DNA of 64,000 bases from NCBI GenBank assembly GCA_051016205.1, contig CP136534.1, positions 5,828,001-5,892,000 of the forward strand. The letters run 5' to 3'. The notes under the pieces are model-generated. The model ran no database searches and was not told the DNA's origin. It saw nothing but the letters and a program-made list of their open reading frames with translations. The DNA is from Acuticoccus sp051016205 (GTDB lineage Bacteria; Pseudomonadota; Alphaproteobacteria; Rhizobiales; Amorphaceae). How positions within the stretch are numbered: the stretch's first letter is position 1; every line of letters begins with the position of its first letter. A program made the translations under genes and the position numbers. Below are positions 26,057 through 34,492 of this stretch, one piece after another.

Positions 26057-27844
26057 CTAAAGGCTGCGCCTGTAGGCCCGCCAGCCGCCATGGTGGGTGA
26101 TGTCCTGCGCACCATCCACGGCAAAGGCTTCGGCGATAAATCCTTTCACCCTCGCACCGTCGGAAAGGGTCACCGTACCATTCCCGAGTGGCGGGGGAAC
26201 GGCAGCAACGAATCCCCCGAACGCCGCGTGCGAGAGCTGCCAGACCTCCACCTCAATCCCTGCCCCTTCAAACCCCGGCGCGCGCACCAGGCCAGGCTTT
26301 GCGGGGACCGTGTCAGGCAGCGCGAACAGGCGATAGTCGCCCGCGGTGCGAGTTAAGCGCGCAAGCCGAGCACCACGGGCGGTAAGCTCGCCGTTCAAAG
26401 GCTCGCCGGTGAGGTGCGCGCCCACCACCGCGAGCGACACCGTGCCATGCTCCGATGCATCGGCCGCGTCCTCGGCACGCAGCGCCACGCGGTCTCGCCC
26501 GAAGTTGGGAGAGACGTTGGCATGGAACCGTCCCGCCAAAGCGCTGAGTGCACCATCCGTCCACGCGGGGGCAATGAAGGTGACACCATGGGGCAGACCG
26601 TCGGTGCGAAACCCTGCAGGGACAGCGACCGCGGCAAGATCCATCAAGTTGACGAAATTCGTATAGGTGCCGAGGCGCTTGTTGATCTCGATGGGGTCCG
26701 CCTCCACCGCAGCGACCGTTGCGATGGTGGGCGTGGTGGGCAGCATCATCACGTCGATCTCTTCCCAAACTCCGCTCAGCGAACGGGTTGCCTCCGCGGC
26801 GCGGTAGAGGGCATCGAACGCATCGGTTGCGCTGAAGGTGTCACCAGCGGCAATAATTTCGCGCGTGATGGGGTGGAGGGCAGCCCGGTCCACGCCCAGC
26901 CCGTCCACCGCATGGGTGCGTTCGGCAACATAGGCCGAGCCATAAAGGAGGGCGGCCGCCTGTGCGAACGGCGTGTAGTCGAACCGCTTCACCGTGCCCA
27001 TCGCGCAGGCCTTCTCAACGGCGGCGGCAAACCCCTCCTCCGCCAAAGCGTCGCCAAAAAAGGTGAGCGAAGCGTCGGTGGGAATGCCGATCACCGGCGC
27101 CGTGGTCGCAAAAGGACGGGGTGCGCTCTTGCGGCTAAAGGGGTCGCCGGCATCGACTCCGGCAGTGGCCTTCAAGACAGTGGAGGCATCGGCGGTGGTG
27201 CCGGCGAAGATGGACACACAGTCGATTGTGCGGTTGGCGGGGAAGACACCGCTCGTGGGGACGGCGCCTCGGGTTGGCTTCAGCCCGACGATGTTGTTGA
27301 AGGCTGCCGGCACACGCCCTGAGCCTGCCGTGTCCGTGCCAAGGGAAAAGCTCACCAGATGCGCCCCAACGGACACCGCAGAGCCTGAGCTGGAGCCGCC
27401 GGAAATTGCTCGATCATCAAACACGGAACGCGGTGCACCGTGGGGAGAGCGCACGCCCACAAGGCCCGTCGCGAACTGATCCAGGTTGGTCTTCCCCACC
27501 AGGACCGCCCCTGCCGCAACAAGCCGCTCTACCACCGGGGCAGAACGGCTGGGGGTGAAGGCAGCTTCAGGGCAGGCCATGGTGGTCGCCATTCCCGCAA
27601 CGTCGATGTTGTCCTTCACCGCAAAGGGCACACCGTGGAGGGTGCCCCTCTCATCGGCAGGCACCGCATCGAGCGCGGCTGCCCTCGCCATCACATCCTC
27701 CACAGGCACGCGGGCGATCCACACGGCGGGATCGCAATACGCGGCAATGCGCGCCAGAACGTCTGCCATGACGGTGGAGACCGTTGTATTGCCCGCTGCG
27801 TAGTCGGCGCGAAGGGCCGCGATCCTCAAGTCCTGCGCGCTCAT
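26057..27844 (-). CDS. atzF: Allophanate hydrolase
   Basis: The 595-residue product is an amidase-signature enzyme with the Ser-cisSer-Lys triad visible: Lys77 in PFAVKDNID, cis-Ser in SGGSSSGSA (151-153) and Ser175 in GTDTAGSGR. The C-terminal 130 residues form the extra domain seen in AtzF/DUR1,2-type allophanate hydrolases (GAGIEVEVWQLS, FGGFVAAVPPPLGNG). It converts allophanate to ammonium and CO2, the last step after the carboxylase and deiminase. Its start overlaps the carboxylase stop by four bases (27841-27844), so the two are translationally coupled. It ends the riboswitch-controlled operon. Confidence 0.93.
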   Translation of the reverse strand: MSAQDLRIAALRADYAAGNTTVSTVMADVLARIAAYCDPAVWIARVPVEDVMARAAALDAVPADERGTLHGVPFAVKDNIDVAGMATTMACPEAAFTPSRSAPVVERLVAAGAVLVGKTNLDQFATGLVGVRSPHGAPRSVFDDRAISGGSSSGSAVSVGAHLVSFSLGTDTAGSGRVPAAFNNIVGLKPTRGAVPTSGVFPANRTIDCVSIFAGTTADASTVLKATAGVDAGDPFSRKSAPRPFATTAPVIGIPTDASLTFFGDALAEEGFAAAVEKACAMGTVKRFDYTPFAQAAALLYGSAYVAERTHAVDGLGVDRAALHPITREIIAAGDTFSATDAFDALYRAAEATRSLSGVWEEIDVMMLPTTPTIATVAAVEADPIEINKRLGTYTNFVNLMDLAAVAVPAGFRTDGLPHGVTFIAPAWTDGALSALAGRFHANVSPNFGRDRVALRAEDAADASEHGTVSLAVVGAHLTGEPLNGELTARGARLARLTRTAGDYRLFALPDTVPAKPGLVRAPGFEGAGIEVEVWQLSHAAFGGFVAAVPPPLGNGTVTLSDGARVKGFIAEAFAVDGAQDITHHGGWRAYRRSL

Positions 27845-30800
27845 GCTGCCTCCAGCGTTATGATGGCCTCGCCCGCTTCCACCATCTGCCCCTCCTCCAC
27901 CAGAACGCGGGCGACACGGCCGGCGCGGTCAGCAACGACCGGGATTTCCATCTTCATGGCCTCAAGCACCGCCACGGTGTCGCCGGCCTCGATGGCGCGG
28001 CCCGGGGCGGCCTTCACACGCCAAACAATTCCAGGAAGGGACGCGGCAATCACGGGCCCTTCCCCGCCAAAGTCCTTTCGCGGGGCGGCGACGCTGAGCG
28101 CCTCTTCAGGTGGCTTCAAGCCAGCCTCCTGCCAGGCGGCCCGTTCACGGGCGAAGGCAGATTCGCGGTGGCTGCGGAAGGCCTCGATCTCGCCTGCGGC
28201 CGCCTCCAACGTCTTGTGGTGGTCGGCAAGGGAGAGCCTGCCCTCCTCAATCGCCACCTCATAGCGGCCATGGGGGAAGGCAGCGCGCATCTCCAAAAGC
28301 TCCGCCTCGCTCACGGGGAAGAAGCGGATGCGGTCGAAAAACCGCAGCAGCCACGGCACATCGTCGCGAAAGGCCGACGTCTGGCGGTAGGTGTTCCAGA
28401 CTTGCACAGTGCGCCCGACGAACTGGTACCCGCCAGGTCCCTCCATCCCGTAAATACACAGATAGGCGCCGCCGATGCCCACCGCGTTTTCGGGCGTCCA
28501 GGTGCGGGCAGGGTTGTACTTGGTGGTGACGAGCCTGTGGCGCGGGTCAAGCGGGGTCGCCACAGGTGCGCCCAGATACACGTCGCCAAGCCCGTACACG
28601 CAGTAGTCCGCGGCGAAGACGATGTCGCGCACCGCCTCCACATCATCGAGCCCGTTGATCCGCCGGATGAACTCAAGGTTCCACGGACACCAGGGCGCAT
28701 CAGGCCGCACGTTGGCCTGGTAGCGCTCGCTTGCTAGGCGGGTCTGGCTGTCATCGAAAGCAAGGGGCAGGGAGACGATGCGCGAGGGCACAACCACATC
28801 GCCCACGGGCGGCAGCTCCCGCTCAAGACTGTCCACCACGTCCAGAAGGCCAGCTTCGCTGATGGCGCCATCGTCATAGCGCACTTGGAGGGAGCGGATG
28901 CCCGGGGTGATCTCCTCAACACCGTTCACACCTGCCTCAACCAGACGCTCCATCAGGCTGTGGGCACGAACTCTTAGGTCAAGGTCGAGGACGTTTTCGC
29001 CGAACTCCACCAACAGGTTGTCCTGCCCGGCACGGCGGTAGACGACCTTGATCTCACCATCCTCGCGCGTACGCCTGATGGCGGCGTCGGGCGGTGACCG
29101 GCGGGGCGGCACGGCCGCGGTTTGGAGGGGAGTGCCATGGGTAAGGGCGGCCTCTTGCGCCCGCTCGGCGGCGTCGGCTTCCTCAAGGGTGATGGCGTCA
29201 AAGGCCACGCTGTCGCCGGGACGCAGCTGCCCCACCTTCCACAGGTCAGCCTTTGCCACCACAAACGGGCAGACGAAGCCGCCAAGACTCGGCCCGTCAG
29301 GCCCTAAAATGATGGGCATGTCGCCGGTGAAATCCACCGCCCCTACAGCATAGGCGTTGTCGTGGATGTTGGAGGGGTGAAGCCCGGCCTCGCCCCCATC
29401 CTCCCTCGCAAACGCTGGCTTGGGCCCAGACAGCCGCACCCCTGTGCGCGCCGAGTTCACCCCCACAGTGTACGCCGACGACAGGAGAACGGCCATGTCC
29501 TCCTCAGTAAAAAAGTCAGGCGCGCCGTGGGGGCCGTACAGCACTCTGAGCGTCCAATGGTCCGTCACTGGCGTCTTGAAGGGTGCCGGAGAGGGCGCCG
29601 CAAGGCCCTCACATTCAGCGATCGTGAGCACATCGCCCACGTTCAAGGCGCCCACCCCATGGCCACCGAAGCCACCGAAGCCACCGAAGCCACCGAGGGT
29701 GAACGTCGCCCTGGCGCCGAGGTAAAGCGGGCAGTCGAACCCACCACGCACGGCAAGGACCGTGCGCATCCCATGCCCTTTGATGGGACCCATGGCGAGC
29801 GTCGCCCCTTCGGCAACGGCAACCGGTGCGTAAAGCGGCACGGGTGCACCATCGATGGTGGCGTCCATATCAGCCCCCGCGAGAGCGATTGTGGCGGAGG
29901 TCGAAAACCGAAGCGTCGCGCCGGTCATGGTCATTTCCAGCGCGGCGGCGTCGTCAGGGTTGCCGACAGTGCGGTTGGCAAGGCGGTGGGAGAGTGCATC
30001 CATCGGCCCCGACGGCGGCACACCCACATGCCAGTAGCCGACGCGCCCTGGCCAATCCTGCAAGGTGGATTGTGCGCCCGGCGACAGCACCTCCACAGTG
30101 CGCGGGCGATAGCAGAATGTCTGCAGCGCGCGGGTGGAGACCCGCCCGTCGACAAACATCGGTGAGGCGGAAATCTGGCTCAGATAGTCAAGGTTGGTGG
30201 CAATGCCGCCGATCTCGGTCTGGGTCAAAGCGGTGTGGAGAGCGGCCACAGCGTCGGCCCGCGTCTCGCCGCGCACAATCACCTTTGCGAGGAGCGGGTC
30301 ATAGTGGGCAGGCACCTCGCTGCCGGCACTCACGAACGTGTCGACGCGAGCATGTTTAGGAAACTGCGCCTGGGTGATGCGCCCCACGGAGGGACGGAAC
30401 GCGCGGCCGGGGTCTTCGGCATAAATGCGTGCTTCGATGGCAGCGCCCGTCGGGACCACACTGATGGCATAAAGGTCTAGGCTGCCCTCAGCCTGTCGTA
30501 CCATCCATTCCACGAGGTCGATCCCCGTCACCGCCTCCGTGACGGGGTGCTCCACCTGAAGGCGCGTGTTGACCTCAAGGAAGGCGAATCGGTCCTTCGC
30601 CTCGTCATAGACGAACTCCACTGTGCCGGCGGAGGCGTAGTCCACCGACTGGCCGAGCCGCACGGCCGCCTCCATCATGGCCGCCCGGGTGGCGGCCGGA
30701 AGGTTTGGCGCAGGCGTCTCCTCGATGACCTTTTGGTTGCGCCTTTGCAGGGAACAGTCGCGCTCGCCAAGGGAGATCACGCGGCCCTTGCCATCGCCAA

Positions 30801-31437
30801 AGACTTGCACCTCCACGTGGCGCGCAGTCTCGACGAACGCTTCCAGAAAGAATGCACCATCCGCAAAGTTGGCAGCGCCGAGCCGCGTCACCCGGCTCAC
30901 GCTGTCGGCAAGGTCCTCAGCCGTCTCGCAAAGGGCAAGGCCGATGCCTCCTCCCCCTGCGGTCGCCTTCACCATCAACGGGAAGCCGACATCCTGCGCC
31001 GCGCTCTGTGCCTCCTCAAAGCTCGACAAGAGGCCCGTGCCTGGAAGGAGCGGTACGCCAGCGGCCACCGCCGCCTCCCGCGCGGCATGCTTGCGGCCGA
31101 AAAGGCGGATGTGGTCCGCCGACGGGCCGATGAAGACAATCCCTGCCTCCGTCAGGGCATCAGCAAACGCCGCGCTTTCCGACAAGAAGCCATAACCCGG
31201 GTGGACCGCCTGTGCGCCCGAAGCGCAGCACGCCTCAACGAGGCGTTCAATGTTGAGGTAGCTGTCGGTGGCAGGCGCTTTGCCGATCAGGACAGCCTCG
31301 TCGGCCATCAGCGTGTGGGCGGCGTGGCGGTCGGCCTCTGAGTAGACCGCCACAGATCGCCGGCCCATCCGCGTCAGCGTCGCGATGATCCTGCAGGCGA
31401 TCTCCCCGCGGTTGGCAACGAGGACGGTTTCGATCAC
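27841..31437 (-). CDS. Biotin-dependent urea/guanidine carboxylase (probably guanidine carboxylase)
   Basis: The 1198-residue multidomain protein contains a biotin carboxylase (1-450: VLVANRGEIACRI, HPGYGFLSE, KATAGGGGIG, FLEVNTRLQVEHPVTE), AHS2/KipA-like (about 460-770) and AHS1/KipI-like (about 810-1020) carboxyltransferase domains, and a C-terminal biotinyl carrier with VLEAMKMEIPV, where the Lys is biotinylated. This is the domain order of urea carboxylase. Enzymes of this family encoded beside DUF1989 genes and a guanidine-I riboswitch have been shown to prefer guanidine, making carboxyguanidine. The leader here supports that reading. It overlaps both neighbours by four bases. The Gly-Phe-rich loop at 29662-29697 is unusual. 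Confidence 0.92.
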   Translation of the reverse strand: MIETVLVANRGEIACRIIATLTRMGRRSVAVYSEADRHAAHTLMADEAVLIGKAPATDSYLNIERLVEACCASGAQAVHPGYGFLSESAAFADALTEAGIVFIGPSADHIRLFGRKHAAREAAVAAGVPLLPGTGLLSSFEEAQSAAQDVGFPLMVKATAGGGGIGLALCETAEDLADSVSRVTRLGAANFADGAFFLEAFVETARHVEVQVFGDGKGRVISLGERDCSLQRRNQKVIEETPAPNLPAATRAAMMEAAVRLGQSVDYASAGTVEFVYDEAKDRFAFLEVNTRLQVEHPVTEAVTGIDLVEWMVRQAEGSLDLYAISVVPTGAAIEARIYAEDPGRAFRPSVGRITQAQFPKHARVDTFVSAGSEVPAHYDPLLAKVIVRGETRADAVAALHTALTQTEIGGIATNLDYLSQISASPMFVDGRVSTRALQTFCYRPRTVEVLSPGAQSTLQDWPGRVGYWHVGVPPSGPMDALSHRLANRTVGNPDDAAALEMTMTGATLRFSTSATIALAGADMDATIDGAPVPLYAPVAVAEGATLAMGPIKGHGMRTVLAVRGGFDCPLYLGARATFTLGGFGGFGGFGGHGVGALNVGDVLTIAECEGLAAPSPAPFKTPVTDHWTLRVLYGPHGAPDFFTEEDMAVLLSSAYTVGVNSARTGVRLSGPKPAFAREDGGEAGLHPSNIHDNAYAVGAVDFTGDMPIILGPDGPSLGGFVCPFVVAKADLWKVGQLRPGDSVAFDAITLEEADAAERAQEAALTHGTPLQTAAVPPRRSPPDAAIRRTREDGEIKVVYRRAGQDNLLVEFGENVLDLDLRVRAHSLMERLVEAGVNGVEEITPGIRSLQVRYDDGAISEAGLLDVVDSLERELPPVGDVVVPSRIVSLPLAFDDSQTRLASERYQANVRPDAPWCPWNLEFIRRINGLDDVEAVRDIVFAADYCVYGLGDVYLGAPVATPLDPRHRLVTTKYNPARTWTPENAVGIGGAYLCIYGMEGPGGYQFVGRTVQVWNTYRQTSAFRDDVPWLLRFFDRIRFFPVSEAELLEMRAAFPHGRYEVAIEEGRLSLADHHKTLEAAAGEIEAFRSHRESAFARERAAWQEAGLKPPEEALSVAAPRKDFGGEGPVIAASLPGIVWRVKAAPGRAIEAGDTVAVLEAMKMEIPVVADRAGRVARVLVEEGQMVEAGEAIITLEAA
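29662..29697 (-). repeat. Four tandem 9-bp repeats inside the carboxylase gene
   Basis: GCCACCGAA occurs three times in a row, followed by GCCACCGAG. On the coding strand this gives a Gly-Gly-Phe repeat in the AHS2/KipA-like domain. The unit length is a multiple of three, so copy-number slippage would keep the frame. Confidence 0.85.
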
Positions 31438-32066
31438 GGCGCGTCCCAGATCAGCACCTCGATGGGTGTCGGATCGAAACCATTGCAGGGGTTGTTGATC
31501 TGCGGACAGTTGGAGATGAGGCAGATCACGTCCATGTGGGCTACAAGCTCCACGTAATTGCCGGGCTCCGACAGCCCGTCGACAATGGCAAGGCGCCCAT
31601 CGGGCTCGATGGGCACGTTCATGAAAAAGTTGATGTTGGAGACGATGTCGCGCTTGGTCATGCCCCAGCGCGCCGCCTCCACCACAAAGTTCTCGCGGCA
31701 GGCGTGGAGGTGACGCGTCTCGTGACCGAAGCGCACAGTGTTGGACTCCACCGAGCAGGCCCCCGCGGAGGTATCGTGCCGCCCGACGGTGTCGGCGGTG
31801 ACGGTCAGCATCTCATTACCGTCGTTGGAGATCAGCACGGTACCGGCGCCGATATAGGCGTTCTTCGCCCTCTGCACGGTGTCTTGGGCACTGTAGCGCT
31901 CGGCGGTATCGGCAGCGCTGTAGAACAAAGTGTCCACTGCCTGCTGACCCTCCAGGTCGACAATGCGGATGGTCTGGCCCTTGCGCACAAGGCCTGACCA
32001 GCCCGCGGTTGCGGCCACCGCGTGGCACTGTGAGGCCAACGCTGGGTCGCGCGCGGAGACGGTCAT
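31434..32066 (-). CDS. DUF1989 protein, smaller carboxyguanidine deiminase-type subunit (urea carboxylase-associated)
   Basis: The product is 210 residues from the ATG at 32066, which overlaps the stop of the preceding DUF1989 gene as ATGA. Family features are GQQAVDTLFYSA, a Cys/His-rich segment (RHDTSAGACSVESN, RHLHACRENF), INFFMNVPIEPDG and LISNCPQINNPCNGF. In characterised systems two DUF1989 proteins (CgdA and CgdB) together hydrolyse carboxyguanidine to allophanate, bridging the carboxylase and AtzF. Gene order here (larger DUF1989, smaller DUF1989, carboxylase, hydrolase) fits that pathway. Which of CgdA/CgdB this is I leave open. Confidence 0.88.
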   Translation of the reverse strand: MTVSARDPALASQCHAVAATAGWSGLVRKGQTIRIVDLEGQQAVDTLFYSAADTAERYSAQDTVQRAKNAYIGAGTVLISNDGNEMLTVTADTVGRHDTSAGACSVESNTVRFGHETRHLHACRENFVVEAARWGMTKRDIVSNINFFMNVPIEPDGRLAIVDGLSEPGNYVELVAHMDVICLISNCPQINNPCNGFDPTPIEVLIWDAP

Positions 32067-32881
32067 GGCTGCACCCATGCGGCGTTGTTGATGAAGGCGC
32101 GCCGGGCTTCGTGCGTGCCCGTGCGGCAAAGGTCGTCCTGGGCGGGAGCATCGCCTTGCCACACCTCCACCGTCACAGGCTGCGGCGCGTAGGTGTTGCC
32201 GGGCGACAAGGGGTGGGGGCAGTTGGCAACGGCTGCAATCACAGCCATCTCGGCGCGAAGGTCCACATGGCCGCCGCCAGCCGCCTTATCGTGCCAGTGA
32301 AGGTTGCCCTCACCGTCGGTGCGAAGGGACGAGAACAGGTGCACGCAAGGCCCCACATCGCGCTTACCGAGCCCGTGTTTGGACGCGGCCTTGATGAAGT
32401 GATCTTGGGCGTTGAAGTGCCCGTCCGCCCCGTACTTCTGGCGGTTTGACCACGCGGTGGAGGCGCCACACACACAGTCCACCGTGCCTTCTGGCGCGCT
32501 CATTATGGAGGCGATGGCCCGCCCCATGTCGGACAGGAGGACACGTCCTTTGCCCACATGGGCCGTCCATTGGATCTTGACGGTGTCGGCCGGATTCACC
32601 CGCTCGCTGGTGTCGTGGGCGTTCCACAACAACAGGGCAACGCCGGTGCCGGGTGCCTCGCTCGACACGCGCAGCACTTCGCCTTTGGCGATGACGCCGT
32701 GCCAATACCAGCCGCCAGGCACGGTCTCAGTCAGCCGGGTGCGGGCGGACACATCATCCGGGGTCGAAGGGCTTTGGGCAACGCGGGTGTCGAAGGCGGC
32801 GGCATCCTGGCCGGAGGCTTTCAGCCGTTGATAGCGCGCTTTGGCGGCGGCGATTGTCTCGTCGGAAAAAGCTTGGGTCAT
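32063..32881 (-). CDS. DUF1989 protein, larger carboxyguanidine deiminase-type subunit (urea carboxylase-associated)
   Basis: The 272-residue protein is the first gene after the guanidine-I riboswitch. It shows VPGGWYWHGVIAKGEVLRV, ALLLWNAHDTSERVNPADTVK, GRVLLSDMGRAIASI, CVCGASTAWSNRQKYG, DVGPCVHLFSSLR and VANCPHPLSPG. The conserved Cys/His positions suggest a metal-dependent hydrolase core. It pairs with the next gene to form the two-subunit deiminase of the guanidine pathway. The Shine-Dalgarno GGAAGGACGAGG lies directly before the ATG and overlaps a possible hairpin (see the riboswitch entry). Confidence 0.88.
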   Translation of the reverse strand: MTQAFSDETIAAAKARYQRLKASGQDAAAFDTRVAQSPSTPDDVSARTRLTETVPGGWYWHGVIAKGEVLRVSSEAPGTGVALLLWNAHDTSERVNPADTVKIQWTAHVGKGRVLLSDMGRAIASIMSAPEGTVDCVCGASTAWSNRQKYGADGHFNAQDHFIKAASKHGLGKRDVGPCVHLFSSLRTDGEGNLHWHDKAAGGGHVDLRAEMAVIAAVANCPHPLSPGNTYAPQPVTVEVWQGDAPAQDDLCRTGTHEARRAFINNAAWVQP

Positions 32882-32954
32882 CCTCGTCCTTCCACGGCTT
32901 GCGCGGAGGACGCACGGCGACAGGGGGCCACCGATGCGTCGATCCGCATCAACA

Positions 32955-33073
32955 GGCCTCCCGGGCTTTTATCCCGCCGTGTACCCTTCTTGGATGGCGA
33001 AGGGCGGCGGCTCTCGGTCCAGACGTGGCTGCAACTCCCCTTAAGGAGCGCCCTGCCACCGGAACCCTAGCCG
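32955..33073 (-). ncRNA. Guanidine-I riboswitch (ykkC class) upstream of the carboxyguanidine operon
   Basis: Read on the minus strand, the conserved blocks of the guanidine-I aptamer appear in order: GGCTAGGGTTCCGG at the 5' end, TCTGGACCGAGAG in the middle, and ACACGGCGGGATAAAAGCCC plus GGGAGG at the 3' end. Variable stems lie between them. The aptamer ends about 75 bases before the first DUF1989 start. Downstream is a small hairpin (GATGCG/CGCATC, 32933-32950). CGTCCT (32907-32912) could also pair with AGGACG in the Shine-Dalgarno region (32885-32890), giving a plausible translational switch. No T-run terminator is seen. The 5' end directly abuts the stop codon of the upstream gene. Confidence 0.92.
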
Positions 33074-33790
33074 CTAGCTTGGCCACACCGTAGCGCGGCG
33101 GCGGGGCGAAGGAAACCTTGGCAACACCAAAGCCCCCTCACGCCACGGCAGTGTGGAGCGAAGGACGCGAAACCGTCTCCCCTCCACGTGCCCATAGGAA
33201 ATCTCGCAGCCCAACAATGCCGCGCGGGAGGCAGCGTCCGCAGTGACGGCAGCATCAGGCAGCGCACCTTTGGAGAGGGGCGCCGGCCGCCGGTCATCCA
33301 CCAAAATGAAGTGCTTGCCCACACGAAGGAGCATGCGGCGCGGCGTGTCCATCAACACCGCCGATGGACCAGGCGCACCCATCTGCCACCACTCCTCCCG
33401 GTACGCGCGATGGATGCCGTGCTCGATCAAGCGCTGACCGCTGCGGGCAAGACGACCTTCATCGGGCGGGCCGCTCAAGGGGGCAAAGTCGATGCGCCTC
33501 TCCCACCGCGCGCGGCCGCCACGCCAGTAAAGCCGGCCAGCGAAACCTTCCTGCTGCGCAAGGTAGGAGACTGCGCGCCGGTCAAGATGGGCAAAACCCC
33601 TGCTGTCCATCGGCGGGCGGCCTGCAGGCAGGCGAATGTCGGCGTAGTGGGAGCCGCTTTGCAGCCAGACAACGAAGGTCTTGTGGTCTTGCGAGCCGTC
33701 GGGCTCCACCAGAAGGCGGCGCTGCCAGGCTCCGCGCCAGGCTTGCGGCACCGCAGCGGCACGCCATACGCTGGGCTGTGCCCCACCCAC
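33074..33790 (-). CDS. Conserved protein of unknown function
   Basis: This minus-strand frame has protein-like character: RRLLVEPDGSQDHKTFVVWLQ, SHYADIRLPAGRPP, GFAGRLYW, and RMLLRVGKHFILVDDR. The alternating beta pattern with DxR and GxxFxxxxDR elements resembles a conserved bacterial family that I cannot name with certainty; HRI1-like or lipocalin-like is possible. The start is taken as a GTG at 33790 (238 residues). The frame stays open upstream inside the divergent hydrolase gene, where it has no coding character. It is divergent from the hydrolase with only 15 bp between starts, and its TAG stop abuts the riboswitch. It may therefore be transcribed into the guanidine operon. Confidence 0.6.
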   Translation of the reverse strand: MGGAQPSVWRAAAVPQAWRGAWQRRLLVEPDGSQDHKTFVVWLQSGSHYADIRLPAGRPPMDSRGFAHLDRRAVSYLAQQEGFAGRLYWRGGRARWERRIDFAPLSGPPDEGRLARSGQRLIEHGIHRAYREEWWQMGAPGPSAVLMDTPRRMLLRVGKHFILVDDRRPAPLSKGALPDAAVTADAASRAALLGCEISYGHVEGRRFRVLRSTLPWREGALVLPRFPSPRRRATVWPS

Positions 33791-33805
33791 CCCCGGAGCG
33801 CCTTG

Positions 33806-34480
33806 ATGCCCGCCATCGCCTGCCGTCACGACAGAGAGTTCGCGTTTGCGCCTGAGACGACGGCCTTGATGGTGATCGACATGCAAAGGGACTTCCTGGA
33901 CCCTGAGGGCGCCAGCGCTTTGGCAGGCGTCGACGTCTCTCGCCTTGCCGCCATCGTCCCAGTCGTGAAGGCGGTGCTTGAGGCGGCCCGCGCGCAGGGG
34001 CTCACCATCATCCACACCCGCGAGGGGCACGAACCGGGCCTCAGCGATCTCACACCCCTGAAGCGCGACCAGTACCGCGGCTCGGGGATTGGGATTGGCG
34101 ACAAAGGCCCACTCGGCCGCCACTTCGTGCGGGGCGAGGCGGGCCATGCCATCATCGATGACCTCGCCCCGGAGCCGGGCGAGTGGCAGGTGGACAAACC
34201 AGGCTTCGGCGCCTTCTTTGCCACCGACCTTGAGGCGCGGCTGCGCAACAGGGGGGTCGCCCGGTTGATCCTCACAGGCGTCACCACACAGTGCTGCGTC
34301 CACTCCACTTTGCGCGAAGCTGTGGACCGAGGCTTTGCGTGCCTGACCGTCGCCGACGGATGCGCCACGGAAGACGCGGGGCTCCATGCGGCGACCCTTT
34401 CCATCATCGCCAGCGAAGGCCATCTGTTCGGCTGGGTCGCTGACGCTGCCAGTGTGGTCGAAGCGCTGAAGCCAACCTGA
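33806..34480 (+). CDS. Isochorismatase-family cysteine hydrolase
   Basis: The product is 224 residues from the ATG at 33806, with GGAG eight bases upstream. It shows MVIDMQRDFLDPEG (catalytic Asp), IIHTREGHEP, and TGVTTQCCVHSTLREAVDRGF with the nucleophile Cys. Members with this CxHxTLREA motif include biuret hydrolase, N-carbamoylsarcosine amidase and ureidoacrylate amidohydrolase, all of which cleave ureido or carbamoyl amides. Placed between the guanidine operon and the creatininase/DUF1989 operon, a role on a carbamoylated intermediate is plausible. It is the only plus-strand gene between 26 and 42.7 kb. Confidence 0.85.
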   Translation: MPAIACRHDREFAFAPETTALMVIDMQRDFLDPEGASALAGVDVSRLAAIVPVVKAVLEAARAQGLTIIHTREGHEPGLSDLTPLKRDQYRGSGIGIGDKGPLGRHFVRGEAGHAIIDDLAPEPGEWQVDKPGFGAFFATDLEARLRNRGVARLILTGVTTQCCVHSTLREAVDRGFACLTVADGCATEDAGLHAATLSIIASEGHLFGWVADAASVVEALKPT

Positions 34481-34492
34481 GGCGGCACGCCT

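Noticed and set aside
29662..29697. Short direct repeats considered as a CRISPR fragment
   Set aside because: The units are contiguous 9-mers without spacers and lie in frame in the carboxylase gene.
26057..32881. Reading the operon as plain urea degradation
   Set aside because: The guanidine-I aptamer and the paired DUF1989 genes fit guanidine use better; urea remains a possible side substrate.
33188..33805. N-terminal extension of the cysteine hydrolase on the plus strand
   Set aside because: The upstream 206 codons are Arg/Pro-rich without a domain, while the opposite strand has a protein-like conserved sequence. The ATG at 33806 has its own ribosome-binding site and begins just before the family core.
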